The notes: generated by a model not told the origin, from the sequence alone. A DNA stretch of 10,965 nucleotides from an uncultured Collinsella sp. (GCA_900552425.1 URZR01000045.1:1-10965); one strand, 5' to 3'. Positions 1 to 8,460 are shown, numbered from the stretch's first letter. A program made the numbers and translations.

Positions 1-348
<348 letters not shown>

Positions 349-349
349 G

Positions 350-1789
350 TTAGTTCTCCTCGGTCGCAGCGTTCTCGGACTCGGCGAAATTCCAGCCGGC
401 GAGGCGGTCCTTCGCGGTGTCGATGTCCAGGTAGTTCTCCTCGCCGTCCATGAGTCGCGTAAAGGCGGTAAAGAGATAGTGGGCATCGGTGGGGCCGGGC
501 GAAGCCTCGGGGTGGTACTGGACCGAGAAACACGGGGCGTCGAGCAGCTGGATGCCCTCGGCGGTGCCGTCGTTGAGGTTCACATGTGTCAGGCGAATGC
601 GACCAAAGCGCTCGTTCATCACGACCGGCGCGACGCCGCGACGCACCCAGGCGCGCAGGTCGCCATCGGCCGCATGCTCGGTTTCGCCGCCGGAAAGCTC
701 CGGAATCAGTTTGCCCAGACTGGGGAACAGCAGGCCAAAGCCGTGGTTTTGCGCGGTGATCTCCACGCGACGGCTCACCAGATTCATAACCGGCTGGTTA
801 CCGCCACGGTGACCGAATTTAAGCTTTTCCATTTGGGCGCCGCAGGCCAAGCTGATCATCTGGTGACCCAGGCAAATACCAAAGACCGGCACCTTGCCGA
901 TCAGCTGCTGCACCTGCTCGTAGGTCTCCACCACGGCATCGGGGTCGCCGGGGCCGTTGGACAAAAAGACGCCATCAGGATTCATGTCGAGCACCTGCTG
1001 GGCGGGCGTATCCCACGGCACGACGGTAAGGTCGCAGCCGGCGCGGACGAGGCCCTCCAGGATGCCGCGCTTCACACCGCAATCATACGCGACCACTTTG
1101 TGACGGGCAGGAGCGGCAGCCGCAAGCGCAAAGTCATGCGTGGCAGGCAGGTCGGCGGCCACAAACTCGTGAGGCGCGGGACAGCTCACGGTCTTGACCA
1201 AATTCTCGCCCACCAGCGTGGGCGCTGCGGCCAGACGCTCGGCAAGCTCGTCGACGTCGAAGATCTCGGTCGAGATAATGCCCATTTTGGAACCATTGTC
1301 GCGCAGGTGGCGCACCAGAGCGCGGGTGTCGACGCCCTCGATAGCGACGATGCCGTGGGCACGCAGGTATTCCGGCACGCTGACGGCCGAGCGCCAGTTA
1401 GAAGGCGTGGCGCACATGTCGCGCACGATCATGCCGCGCATAGCAGGAGCGCTCGCAGGGCGCACGGCGTCGCCGGGGAAGGCCGACTGGACGTCGGTCT
1501 CGTCGATGCCGTAGTTGCCGATCTGCGGATAGGTCATGGTTACGATTTGGCCGGCATAACTCGGGTCGGTCATGACCTCAAAGTAGCCCTCGAGCGAGGT
1601 GTTGAAGCAGACTTCGCCGGTCGCGGTGCCCGCGGCGCCGCATGCACGTCCATAAAAAATGGTCCCATCCTCAAGATACAGGATGCAGGGACCGCAGGTG
1701 CCCTTGCTGGTTTTGGCCAGCATATGCTGGCAAAGCTCGCTGGGCGCGAAGGTGCGGGCGGCAGCGCCCGCGGTATGGTTGTTCGCCAT
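350..1789 (-). CDS. carA: Carbamoyl-phosphate synthase small (glutaminase) subunit
   Basis: CarA hydrolyses glutamine and passes ammonia to CarB. The amino-terminal CPSase_sm domain starts near residue 35 (LEDGTIFYGRACG at 39-51) and contains EGVDTRALVRHLR (151-163). The class I glutaminase follows, with SNGPGDP (277-283), the nucleophile Cys306 in GICLGHQ, and the His426/Glu428 pair in YHPEASPGP. I chose the ATG at 1789 because AAGGAG stands four bases upstream of it; an in-frame ATG at 1810 lacks such a site. The product is 479 residues against roughly 360-390 for typical CarA. Two regions explain the excess: an N-terminal extension of about 34 residues, and about 36 extra residues between QNHGF (347-351) and THVNLNDGT (401-409). 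The catalytic residues I can see are intact, so the enzyme should be active. It forms an operon with carB. Confidence 0.96.
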   Translation of the reverse strand: MANNHTAGAAARTFAPSELCQHMLAKTSKGTCGPCILYLEDGTIFYGRACGAAGTATGEVCFNTSLEGYFEVMTDPSYAGQIVTMTYPQIGNYGIDETDVQSAFPGDAVRPASAPAMRGMIVRDMCATPSNWRSAVSVPEYLRAHGIVAIEGVDTRALVRHLRDNGSKMGIISTEIFDVDELAERLAAAPTLVGENLVKTVSCPAPHEFVAADLPATHDFALAAAAPARHKVVAYDCGVKRGILEGLVRAGCDLTVVPWDTPAQQVLDMNPDGVFLSNGPGDPDAVVETYEQVQQLIGKVPVFGICLGHQMISLACGAQMEKLKFGHRGGNQPVMNLVSRRVEITAQNHGFGLLFPSLGKLIPELSGGETEHAADGDLRAWVRRGVAPVVMNERFGRIRLTHVNLNDGTAEGIQLLDAPCFSVQYHPEASPGPTDAHYLFTAFTRLMDGEENYLDIDTAKDRLAGWNFAESENAATEEN

Positions 1790-1800
1790 AATTCTCCTTC

Positions 1801-1858
1801 CCGGTCTCACAGGACCGGCTTAAAGGTGTGTAGTTAGGCCTCGCGGTATTGTAACCGC
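1801..1858 (-). promoter_or_regulatory. carA leader with two small hairpins
   Basis: The carA leader holds two perfect short inverted repeats. One is GCGGT/ACCGC (1843-1847 with 1854-1858, loop of six). The other is CCGGTC/GACCGG (1801-1806 with 1813-1818, loop of six), whose 3' edge directly abuts the GAAGGAG ribosome binding site of carA. A hairpin touching the ribosome binding site could affect ribosome loading. No U-run follows either stem, so neither is an obvious terminator, and I do not see a recognisable PyrR-binding sequence. Regulation by pyrimidines or arginine is known for carAB in many bacteria, but it is only an inference here. Confidence 0.4.
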
Positions 1859-1950
1859 AAGCATGCCTCATGGCGTTAATTTCATCGAAATGTTTACGAA
1901 ATGATAATTATGACTTTCTATGCATAATGATTTTTTAATCCCCGTCCCAG
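1859..1950 (-). promoter_or_regulatory. AT-rich probable carA promoter/operator region
   Basis: Between the terminator of the upstream gene and the carA leader hairpins lies an AT-rich stretch, densest at 1880-1940. Because the upstream transcript appears to be terminated, the carA promoter should be here. Several -10-like hexamers occur on the minus strand (for example CATAAT at 1907-1912), but none has a convincing -35 at 16-18 bases. The tract also holds the palindromic core ATAATTAT and two TCATTAT/TCATAAT repeats, which could form an operator. An arginine-repressor box is conceivable but does not match the consensus well enough to call. Confidence 0.35.
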
Positions 1951-1991
1951 AAAAATTATCCCGCGTGGGCTTGTGGCTCACGCGGGATAAT
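1951..1991 (-). terminator. Strong intrinsic terminator after the membrane-protein gene
   Basis: A perfect 13-base inverted repeat (1955-1967 with 1979-1991) extends by three further pairs, including one G-U, to a 16-pair stem with a five-base loop. On the minus strand the stem is followed by a run of five T. It begins only six bases after the stop codon at 1998. It separates the ABC exporter/membrane protein unit from carAB. Confidence 0.9.
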
Positions 1992-1997
1992 GGCCTT

Positions 1998-2963
1998 TTA
2001 CTTTTTCTTGTCCTGTTCCAGCAGATCGGACGGTGAGCGATCGGGCTTGCCGCCGCGGAAAATCTCGCGGCCATGCAGACGATGCTCCAGGTCACGTTCG
2101 GCCTTTTCCTCGTCAATCTTGGTCTGGCTCACCACCGGGTCCTCAATCAACGACGACACCGAGTTCACCTGTTTTTGAATGCGCTCGGCGATGGTGTCAT
2201 CCATACTCACGATGCGCATCTTCCAGTCGATATTCGTGGCGTTGGATGAGCTCTTGGTCCACACGAACGTCAGGATGGCGCTCTGGTGGCCCCGGGCGGG
2301 AAACATGCCAAAGAAGGAATCGTGCTGAATGTTGCTATCCTCGTCGATATAGGCGTGAACGTTATACACCACGCGGTCAATCTTATCGTTGAGCAACGCG
2401 TTGGTCGCAAGCGCCGCGGCCTGAATCTGCCCGTTGGACAGCAGCTCGAGCTCGTTGGCAGACGATGTGTCCAACACCGTCACCTCGACCGTGCCCGTGC
2501 GTTCATCGGCTTCATCGACGGTGAAGTCGAGCGGGAACTGCGTAAAGCCGTTGCCCCATTCGAGTCCACCCTTGAGCGCGGTCGAGACGGTATCCACCGA
2601 AACGCTCTCGGACAGGTTGGCGGTGTTCAGACGACGCATCACGCCGTAGCCAATCTGCATGCCCACGATCAGCACCAAAATACCGATGACCACGGCCATC
2701 GCGGTCTTCGTAATGGTATGGCTCACCTGCGAGCCCGAAGGATCGTCCTCGGACAGCGGGTCGATATGTTTTGCCTGGCTCGCGCGGTCCTCGCTGCGCA
2801 GCTGCGCTAGCGCCGCTTTGTCACCGCGCTTGGCCGCAGCCTCCTTCTCACGCATGCGCTCGGTACGCTTTTTGGCGAGCGTGGGATCCAAGACGCCGGA
2901 TGCATCGATTTCGGAGAATAACTCCGTCACTTCTTCCGGAGTCAAAGGGTTCTTGTCAGCCAT
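1998..2963 (-). CDS. Unrecognised single-pass membrane protein
   Basis: I do not recognise a family for this 321-residue protein. The first 85 residues are charged, with a Lys/Arg/Glu-rich, probably helical stretch at 30-65, and should be cytoplasmic. One hydrophobic helix spans about residues 87-109, followed by two arginines. The remaining 210 residues are polar, include a mixed alpha/beta region around 155-255 (VEVTVLDTSS, YNVHAYIDEDS, AILTFVWTKSS), and end in a strongly charged tail that finishes with three lysines. There is no signal peptidase site or lipobox. The ATG at 2963 has AGGAAG just upstream and lies 19 bases after the ABC exporter stop, so the two are probably co-transcribed. 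It could be a partner or regulator of that exporter, but nothing in the sequence proves this. A terminator follows immediately. Confidence 0.85.
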   Translation of the reverse strand: MADKNPLTPEEVTELFSEIDASGVLDPTLAKKRTERMREKEAAAKRGDKAALAQLRSEDRASQAKHIDPLSEDDPSGSQVSHTITKTAMAVVIGILVLIVGMQIGYGVMRRLNTANLSESVSVDTVSTALKGGLEWGNGFTQFPLDFTVDEADERTGTVEVTVLDTSSANELELLSNGQIQAAALATNALLNDKIDRVVYNVHAYIDEDSNIQHDSFFGMFPARGHQSAILTFVWTKSSSNATNIDWKMRIVSMDDTIAERIQKQVNSVSSLIEDPVVSQTKIDEEKAERDLEHRLHGREIFRGGKPDRSPSDLLEQDKKK

Positions 2964-2982
2964 AAACTTCCTGTCATATCAA

Positions 2983-4755
2983 TCAGTCGAGCTCGTGCGC
3001 ACGCGCACCTTCGAACTGCATTCGATAGTAACGGGCATAGGTGCCGCCACGGGCGAGAAGCTCCTCGTGCGTGCCACGCTCCACAACGCGACCATGCTCA
3101 ACGGTCGCAATCTCATCGGCGTGTTTAATGGTCGAGAGACGGTGGGCGATGATGATTGTGGTACGGCCGCGTGCCAGCTCTTCGAGCGACTCCTGCACCG
3201 CCTCCTCGCTCTCGTTATCCAAAGCACTCGTCGCCTCGTCCAAGATCAAGATTTTGGGATTCTTGAGAAACACACGCGCGATGGCAACGCGCTGCTTCTG
3301 TCCGCCCGAAAGACGGCTGCCGCGCTCGCCCACGACCGTGTCATAGCCCTGTGGAAGCGACTCGATAAAGGCATCGATATTGGCGCGGCGGGCGGCCTCG
3401 GCGATCTCTTCTGCCGTGGCGCCCGGCTTGCCGTAGGCGATGTTCTCGCCGATCGTTCCATCGAACAGGTACACATCTTGCTGCACCAGGCCGATGGCGT
3501 GACGCAGGCTGCGCTGCGTCACGTCGCGCACGTCCTGGCCGTCAATGCTAATGGACCCAGCGGCAACGTCGTAAAAGCGCGGCAGTAGCGAACAGGTTGT
3601 GGACTTGCCGCCGCCCGAAGGGCCAACCAAAGCGATGGTCTGCCCGGGCTTGATGGACAGGTCCATATGGTCGATAACGGGACGCTCGTCGGCATAGCCC
3701 TCGCCCAGCTCGACATCCTCGTAGTCAAAGCACACGTCGTGATACTCCACGGCGCCGGCAGTTACCTGCAGATCCGTAGCGCCCGGCTTGTCCTGGATAT
3801 CCGGCGCGGTCGAGAGCACCTCGTCCATACGTTTAAAGCCGGCGATAGCCTTCTGATACGTTTCGGCCGAATTGACGAGCGTCTCAAGCGGCGTGCAGAA
3901 CAGCGAAATATAGAGTGCGAAGGTCGCCATATCGACCGCCTGTAGCTGTCCTTGGGCGACCAGCCATCCGCCCAGCAGCACTACGATCACATAGAGCACA
4001 CCCGAGAGCAGGCCATACGTCGCGGTATAGACGCCCATGGCGTGATACATGTTCTCCTTGGACAAAAGGTAGCGGTCGTTAGAGGCACGGAACTTGGCAC
4101 GCTCGGTCTCCTCGTTGGCAAAGCTCTTGACCACGCGCATGCCCGCCAGAGAATCCTGCAGCTGTGCATTGATGCCGCTGATTTTTTTGCGGTTGTCGCT
4201 AAAGACCTCGCGCATGCGCATGTTCTGCCAAAACATGACGACCGCAAACGCCGCCGTCACCACGGCCATGGCAAGCGCCAGCACCGGAGCGATGGTAAAG
4301 AGGATCACAAACGAGCCGATAATCTCGATGCCGCAGATGATGATCCACTCGGGCACGTGATGCGCCGCCTCGCAGATATCGAACAGGTCGTTGACCACGC
4401 GGCTCATCATGTCGCCCGAGCTGTTGCGGTCGAAGTACGCAAAGCTAAAGCGCTCATACTGGTCGAACAGGTCCTCGCGCATCTTGGACTCCATGCGCGC
4501 GCCCATCACGTGACCCCAATAGCTCACAAAGTAGCGGCAGGCGCAGCGGACGGCATACATCAGTACCAAGCCCACCGCGATCATGCCGAGCGCCTGCATA
4601 ATGGCAGCCTGACCCTGAGTAAACAGCCCACCGGTCAAATTGCGCAGGATAATGGGGAACGCCAGGTCAATGGCGGCAAGCACCAGAGCACAAACAGTAT
4701 CAGCAACAAAAAGCCCCATCTGGGGCTCGTAATACGAAAGAAACCTCTTCAGCAT
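2983..4755 (-). CDS. ABC exporter, half-transporter (membrane domain fused to ATPase)
   Basis: This is a type IV ABC exporter subunit of 590 residues, the usual size, expected to act as a homodimer or a heterodimer with an unlinked partner. The membrane domain (about 1-310) has hydrophobic segments near 15-36, 53-70, 137-175 and 245-288, with the family-typical FDRNSSGDMMSRVVND at 108-123. The ATPase domain has Walker A GPSGGGKST (378-386), Q-loop Gln425/426, signature LSGGQ (482-486), Walker B ILILDEATSA (502-511) and switch His538, so it looks catalytically complete. About ten residues are inserted after the aromatic A-loop position. The substrate (drug, lipid or peptide) cannot be told from sequence. 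I chose the ATG at 4755, preceded by AAGG, because homology begins there. An in-frame ATG at 4854, with a stronger ribosome binding site but inside an inverted repeat, would add 33 basic residues. Overlap with the next gene is absent. Confidence 0.93.
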   Translation of the reverse strand: MLKRFLSYYEPQMGLFVADTVCALVLAAIDLAFPIILRNLTGGLFTQGQAAIMQALGMIAVGLVLMYAVRCACRYFVSYWGHVMGARMESKMREDLFDQYERFSFAYFDRNSSGDMMSRVVNDLFDICEAAHHVPEWIIICGIEIIGSFVILFTIAPVLALAMAVVTAAFAVVMFWQNMRMREVFSDNRKKISGINAQLQDSLAGMRVVKSFANEETERAKFRASNDRYLLSKENMYHAMGVYTATYGLLSGVLYVIVVLLGGWLVAQGQLQAVDMATFALYISLFCTPLETLVNSAETYQKAIAGFKRMDEVLSTAPDIQDKPGATDLQVTAGAVEYHDVCFDYEDVELGEGYADERPVIDHMDLSIKPGQTIALVGPSGGGKSTTCSLLPRFYDVAAGSISIDGQDVRDVTQRSLRHAIGLVQQDVYLFDGTIGENIAYGKPGATAEEIAEAARRANIDAFIESLPQGYDTVVGERGSRLSGGQKQRVAIARVFLKNPKILILDEATSALDNESEEAVQESLEELARGRTTIIIAHRLSTIKHADEIATVEHGRVVERGTHEELLARGGTYARYYRMQFEGARAHELD

Positions 4756-4764
4756 AATCACCTT

Positions 4765-4786
4765 ACGCGGTTTTACCAAACCGCGT
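4765..4786 (-). repeat. Nine-base-pair hairpin abutting the ABC exporter ribosome binding site
   Basis: ACGCGGTTT (4765-4773) and AAACCGCGT (4778-4786) form a perfect stem with a four-base loop. In the minus-strand transcript it ends just before the AAGG that serves the ATG at 4755. It is not followed by a U-run, so it does not resemble a terminator. It could limit ribosome access or stabilise the message. Confidence 0.6.
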
Positions 4787-4802
4787 TTCGTCTCGACGCT
4801 AC

Positions 4803-4900
4803 AAGTGCTCCATTTGGACAATCTGGCCTTCAATCGTCGGTCGCGTATATCCATACGCTTCCCTCCTCTTTTAGGCCACCTTGTCTCAAATGGAGCACTT
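4803..4900. repeat. 98-base imperfect inverted repeat with ribosome binding site and ATG in its loop
   Basis: The outer arms AAGTGCTCCATTTG (4803-4816) and CAAATGGAGCACTT (4887-4900) are perfect complements over 14 bases. The stem continues inward with GACAA/TTGTC (4817-4821 with 4881-4885, one bulged base), a 3x3 internal loop and GGCC/GGCC (4825-4828 with 4874-4877), making 23 pairs in all. The loop holds, on the minus strand, AGGAGG seven bases before an ATG (4852-4854). That ATG sits in its own 6-pair hairpin (4843-4848 with 4853-4858). The size and terminal repeats resemble a small non-autonomous insertion or REP-like intergenic repeat, but no target-site duplication is evident and no transposase is nearby. 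A regulatory RNA element is the alternative. Confidence 0.75.
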
Positions 4901-4920
4901 TCGCTGACTTACACAAACCT

Positions 4921-4936
4921 GCGGGATCATCCCCGC
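4921..4936 (-). terminator. Weak hairpin after the NUDIX gene
   Basis: GCGGG (4921-4925) and CCCGC (4932-4936) form a five-pair stem with a six-base loop four bases after the NUDIX stop codon. The downstream minus-strand sequence (AGGTTTGTG) has only a poor U-tract. It may be a weak terminator or merely a processing or stabilising hairpin. Confidence 0.35.
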
Positions 4937-4939
4937 TCG

Positions 4940-5635
4940 TTAAAGCTCGGCCCCGCCTAGTCGGTGCGCGATGCTGTCGCAGGCCAAGGCGCCTACGACG
5001 GTCTTGGCGTCTTCGATCTTGCCGTCGAGTACGGCGTCGATCAGCTCGTGCAGCGGCACCAGGTCCACGTTGACAAACTCGTCATCATCGGGGTTGGGCG
5101 CATCAAACTCGAGCTTGGTAGCCAAGTAGATGTGGATGATCTCATCGCAAAAACCGCAGGACGTGACAATCGACGTCAAAAAGCGAATACGACCAGCCCT
5201 AAAGCCCGTCTCCTCTTGCAGTTCGCGCTTGGCGCAATCGAGCGGGTCCTCGCCTGGATCGAGCTTGCCGGCGGGAATCTCGACCGTCACGCGGTCGATG
5301 GCGGTGCGGTACTGACGCACCAGCACGATCTTGCCGCTCTCGGTCAGTGCCACAACGGCCGCCGCACCCGGATGGCGAACGATATCGCGGGCGCTGCGGT
5401 GACCGTTGGGCAGCTCAACCTCAAGACGGTGGACGTCGAGGATCTTGCCCTTCCAGGCACACTCCTCCGAAAGAATCTTCTCGTGCAGCTCGGCATCGTG
5501 CGGGTCGTCGTCGCCCAGCACCAGCGCCGGCTCGTCAGCGACCTCGCCACCAGGCTCGCCCTCGGCGTGCCCATACATGCGGCTGTCCTCCTCGACGATC
5601 TGCGCGTCCACGAGTTCTTCGTTCTTCTCGTCCAT
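4940..5635 (-). CDS. NUDIX hydrolase, ADP-ribose pyrophosphatase type
   Basis: The protein probably hydrolyses ADP-ribose or a related nucleoside diphosphate derivative to AMP and a sugar phosphate. A perfect NUDIX box runs from Gly123 to Phe145 (G-x5-E-x7-REL-x-EE-x-GF, with REL at 137-139 and EE at 141-142). Upstream are DIVRHPGAAAVVA (84-96) and the VRQYR strand (106-110) typical of ADP-ribose pyrophosphatases, and the proline/Gly pair PAG (121-123). Residues 1-50 are an acidic, probably disordered extension absent from minimal family members. Two ATGs are possible. The one at 5644 has AGAGGA directly adjacent with no spacing, whereas that at 5635 stands nine bases from it, so I chose 5635, giving 231 residues. 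The start lies about 20 bases after the purD stop, so the two are probably co-transcribed. Exact substrate is uncertain. Confidence 0.93.
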   Translation of the reverse strand: MDEKNEELVDAQIVEEDSRMYGHAEGEPGGEVADEPALVLGDDDPHDAELHEKILSEECAWKGKILDVHRLEVELPNGHRSARDIVRHPGAAAVVALTESGKIVLVRQYRTAIDRVTVEIPAGKLDPGEDPLDCAKRELQEETGFRAGRIRFLTSIVTSCGFCDEIIHIYLATKLEFDAPNPDDDEFVNVDLVPLHELIDAVLDGKIEDAKTVVGALACDSIAHRLGGAEL

Positions 5636-5656
5636 CCGTCTCATTCCTCTCGGATT

Positions 5657-6961
5657 TTAGGCATCCCAGGCGTCACGGCCGCGCAGCGCACGCAGGCCAA
5701 TGTCGTGACGCAGGGTCTTGCCCTCAAAATCAATCTTCTCGCAAGCCTCGTAGGCAAGGTTGCGAGCGTTCTCAAACGTATCGCCCAGCGCGGTCACGGC
5801 AAGCACGCGGCCACCATTGGTCACGAGCTGGCCGTCCACCACGGCAGTGCCTGCGTGGTACACGGTCACGTTCTCCATGGCCTCGGCATCGGCGATACCG
5901 GTGATGACCTTGCCCTTCTCGTAGCTGCCGGGATAGCCCGCGCTCGTCAGGACAACGGCCACGGCCCACTCGTCGCGCCAGTCGAGTTCAATCTGATCGA
6001 GCTCGCAGTTGGCACAAGCCAGCATGACCTCGACCAGGTCGTTCTTAAGGCGCGGCAGCACGACCTGCGTCTCGGGGTCGCCAAAGCGGGCATTGAACTC
6101 CAGCACCTTGGGGCCGGCAGGCGTGAGCATAAAGCCGCCGTACAGGCAGCCGCGGTAGTCGATACCCTCGGCAGCGAGCTCGGCCACGGTCTGCTCCATG
6201 ACCTTCACCATCGTGGCGTGCTCCTCGTCAGTCACGATGGGCACCGGGCTGTAGACGCCCATGCCACCGGTGTTGGGGCCCTTGTCGCCCTCGAGCGCGC
6301 GCTTGTGGTCCTGCGAGGTGGCCATGGGGCGCACGGTCTTGCCGTCGGTAAAGGCCAGCAGCGAGCACTCGGGACCAACGAGCATCTCCTCGATAACCAC
6401 GGTGTTGCCGGCATCGCCAAAGGTGCCGCCAAAGCACTCGCGCACGGCCTCCTCGGCCTGCTCAAGTTCGGTCGCCACGATAACGCCCTTGCCCGCGGCA
6501 AGGCCGTCGGCCTTGACGACCAGCGGGGCGCCCTGCTCGCGCACGTAGGCGAGAGCCGAAGCCTCGTCGGTAAACGAGCCGTAGGCTGCCGTCGGAATAC
6601 CCGCGCGCTCCATGAGCTGTTTGGAAAACAGCTTGGAGCCCTCCATCTGGGCGCCCTCGGCACCCGGGCCAAAGCAGGGAATACCCGCCGCGCGCACGGC
6701 GTCGGCCACGCCCGCCACGAGCGGAGCCTCGGGGCCAATTACCACGAGTCCGCATCCGTGGCTCTGCGCAAACGCCGCCACGGCCGCAGGATCGCAGTCG
6801 TCGAGAACAACGTTCTCGCCGCAGCTCGCGGTGCCGCCGTTGCCCGGCGCGATGTAGAGCTTGCCGGCGCGCGGTGATGCTGCGAGCTTGGCTGCCAAAG
6901 CATGCTCACGGCCGCCGCTGCCCAACAACAGGATGTCGATGGTTTGAGTGTCCGCCTTCAA
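5657..6961 (-). CDS. purD: Phosphoribosylamine-glycine ligase (GAR synthetase)
   Basis: PurD joins phosphoribosylamine and glycine with ATP, the second step of de novo purine synthesis. The ATP-grasp enzyme shows the N-terminal nucleotide-fold motif LLLGSGGREHAL (11-22), IAPGNGGT (37-44), the ATP-binding loop KADGLAAGKGV (150-160), the conserved DHKRALEGDKGPNTGGMG stretch (218-235), and LEFNARFGDPETQ (287-299). The C-terminal domain is complete. I place the start at a TTG (6959-6961), because AGAGGAGG lies five bases upstream of it and the conserved fold begins nine residues later. The in-frame ATG at 7015 would lie inside the terminator-like hairpin and adds 18 residues unlike the family. 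From TTG the length is 434, which fits PurD. The NUDIX gene follows closely. purD is separated from purA by a hairpin-bearing spacer of 117 bases. Confidence 0.96.
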   Translation of the reverse strand: MKADTQTIDILLLGSGGREHALAAKLAASPRAGKLYIAPGNGGTASCGENVVLDDCDPAAVAAFAQSHGCGLVVIGPEAPLVAGVADAVRAAGIPCFGPGAEGAQMEGSKLFSKQLMERAGIPTAAYGSFTDEASALAYVREQGAPLVVKADGLAAGKGVIVATELEQAEEAVRECFGGTFGDAGNTVVIEEMLVGPECSLLAFTDGKTVRPMATSQDHKRALEGDKGPNTGGMGVYSPVPIVTDEEHATMVKVMEQTVAELAAEGIDYRGCLYGGFMLTPAGPKVLEFNARFGDPETQVVLPRLKNDLVEVMLACANCELDQIELDWRDEWAVAVVLTSAGYPGSYEKGKVITGIADAEAMENVTVYHAGTAVVDGQLVTNGGRVLAVTALGDTFENARNLAYEACEKIDFEGKTLRHDIGLRALRGRDAWDA

Positions 6962-7001
6962 GGGTGCCTCCTCTATGGATGAATGGCCCGCTCCACGCGA
7001 G

Positions 7002-7057
7002 CCCTTTGCAAGCAAATATACCCCTCGGCCGCCCGTCTGGGCTGCAAAGGGGTATAT
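7002..7057 (-). terminator. Terminator-like hairpin after purA with a competing alternative stem
   Basis: In the minus-strand transcript, the arm ATATACCCCT (7048-7057) can pair with AGGGGTATAT (7016-7025) over ten bases, with a nested GCCC/GGGC stem inside, followed by a short T-rich stretch (TTGCTTGC). The overlapping arm CCCTTTGCA (7043-7051) can instead pair perfectly over nine bases with TGCAAAGGG (7002-7010). The two stems share bases 7048-7051 and cannot form together. The first resembles an intrinsic terminator with a weak U-tract. The arrangement resembles an attenuator for purD, though no known purine riboswitch core is visible. Confidence 0.65.
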
Positions 7058-7078
7058 CGCAATAACCGTATAAACCGA

Positions 7079-8365
<1,287 letters not shown>

Positions 8366-8431
8366 GTTTACTCCTTACATTCATGGACTGTCTACGCGCC
8401 ACGCCGGCACGCAGAAGCACAAAACATTCCC

Positions 8432-8460
8432 AGTATACCCGTGCAACGGGCGCCTGTCCT
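8432..8460 (-). promoter_or_regulatory. Probable purA promoter overlapping the dnaB stop codon
   Basis: On the minus strand, AGGACA (8455-8460, four of six to TTGACA) and TATACT (8432-8437, five of six to TATAAT) are 17 bases apart. The -35 shares two bases with the dnaB TAG stop codon. The spacer contains the inverted repeat CCCGT/ACGGG (8438-8442 with 8446-8450). Transcription would start about 60 bases before the purA ATG. No terminator is evident after dnaB, so read-through from dnaB is also likely. Confidence 0.6.

Noticed and set aside
3213..3222. DnaA-box-like TTATCCAAA
   Set aside because: It differs from consensus and lies within the ATPase coding region, so it is most likely chance.
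4964..6877. Long plus-strand open frame opposite purD and the NUDIX gene (637 codons)
   Set aside because: It spans two clear minus-strand genes and has the low-complexity composition of a GC-rich shadow frame; there is no family motif.
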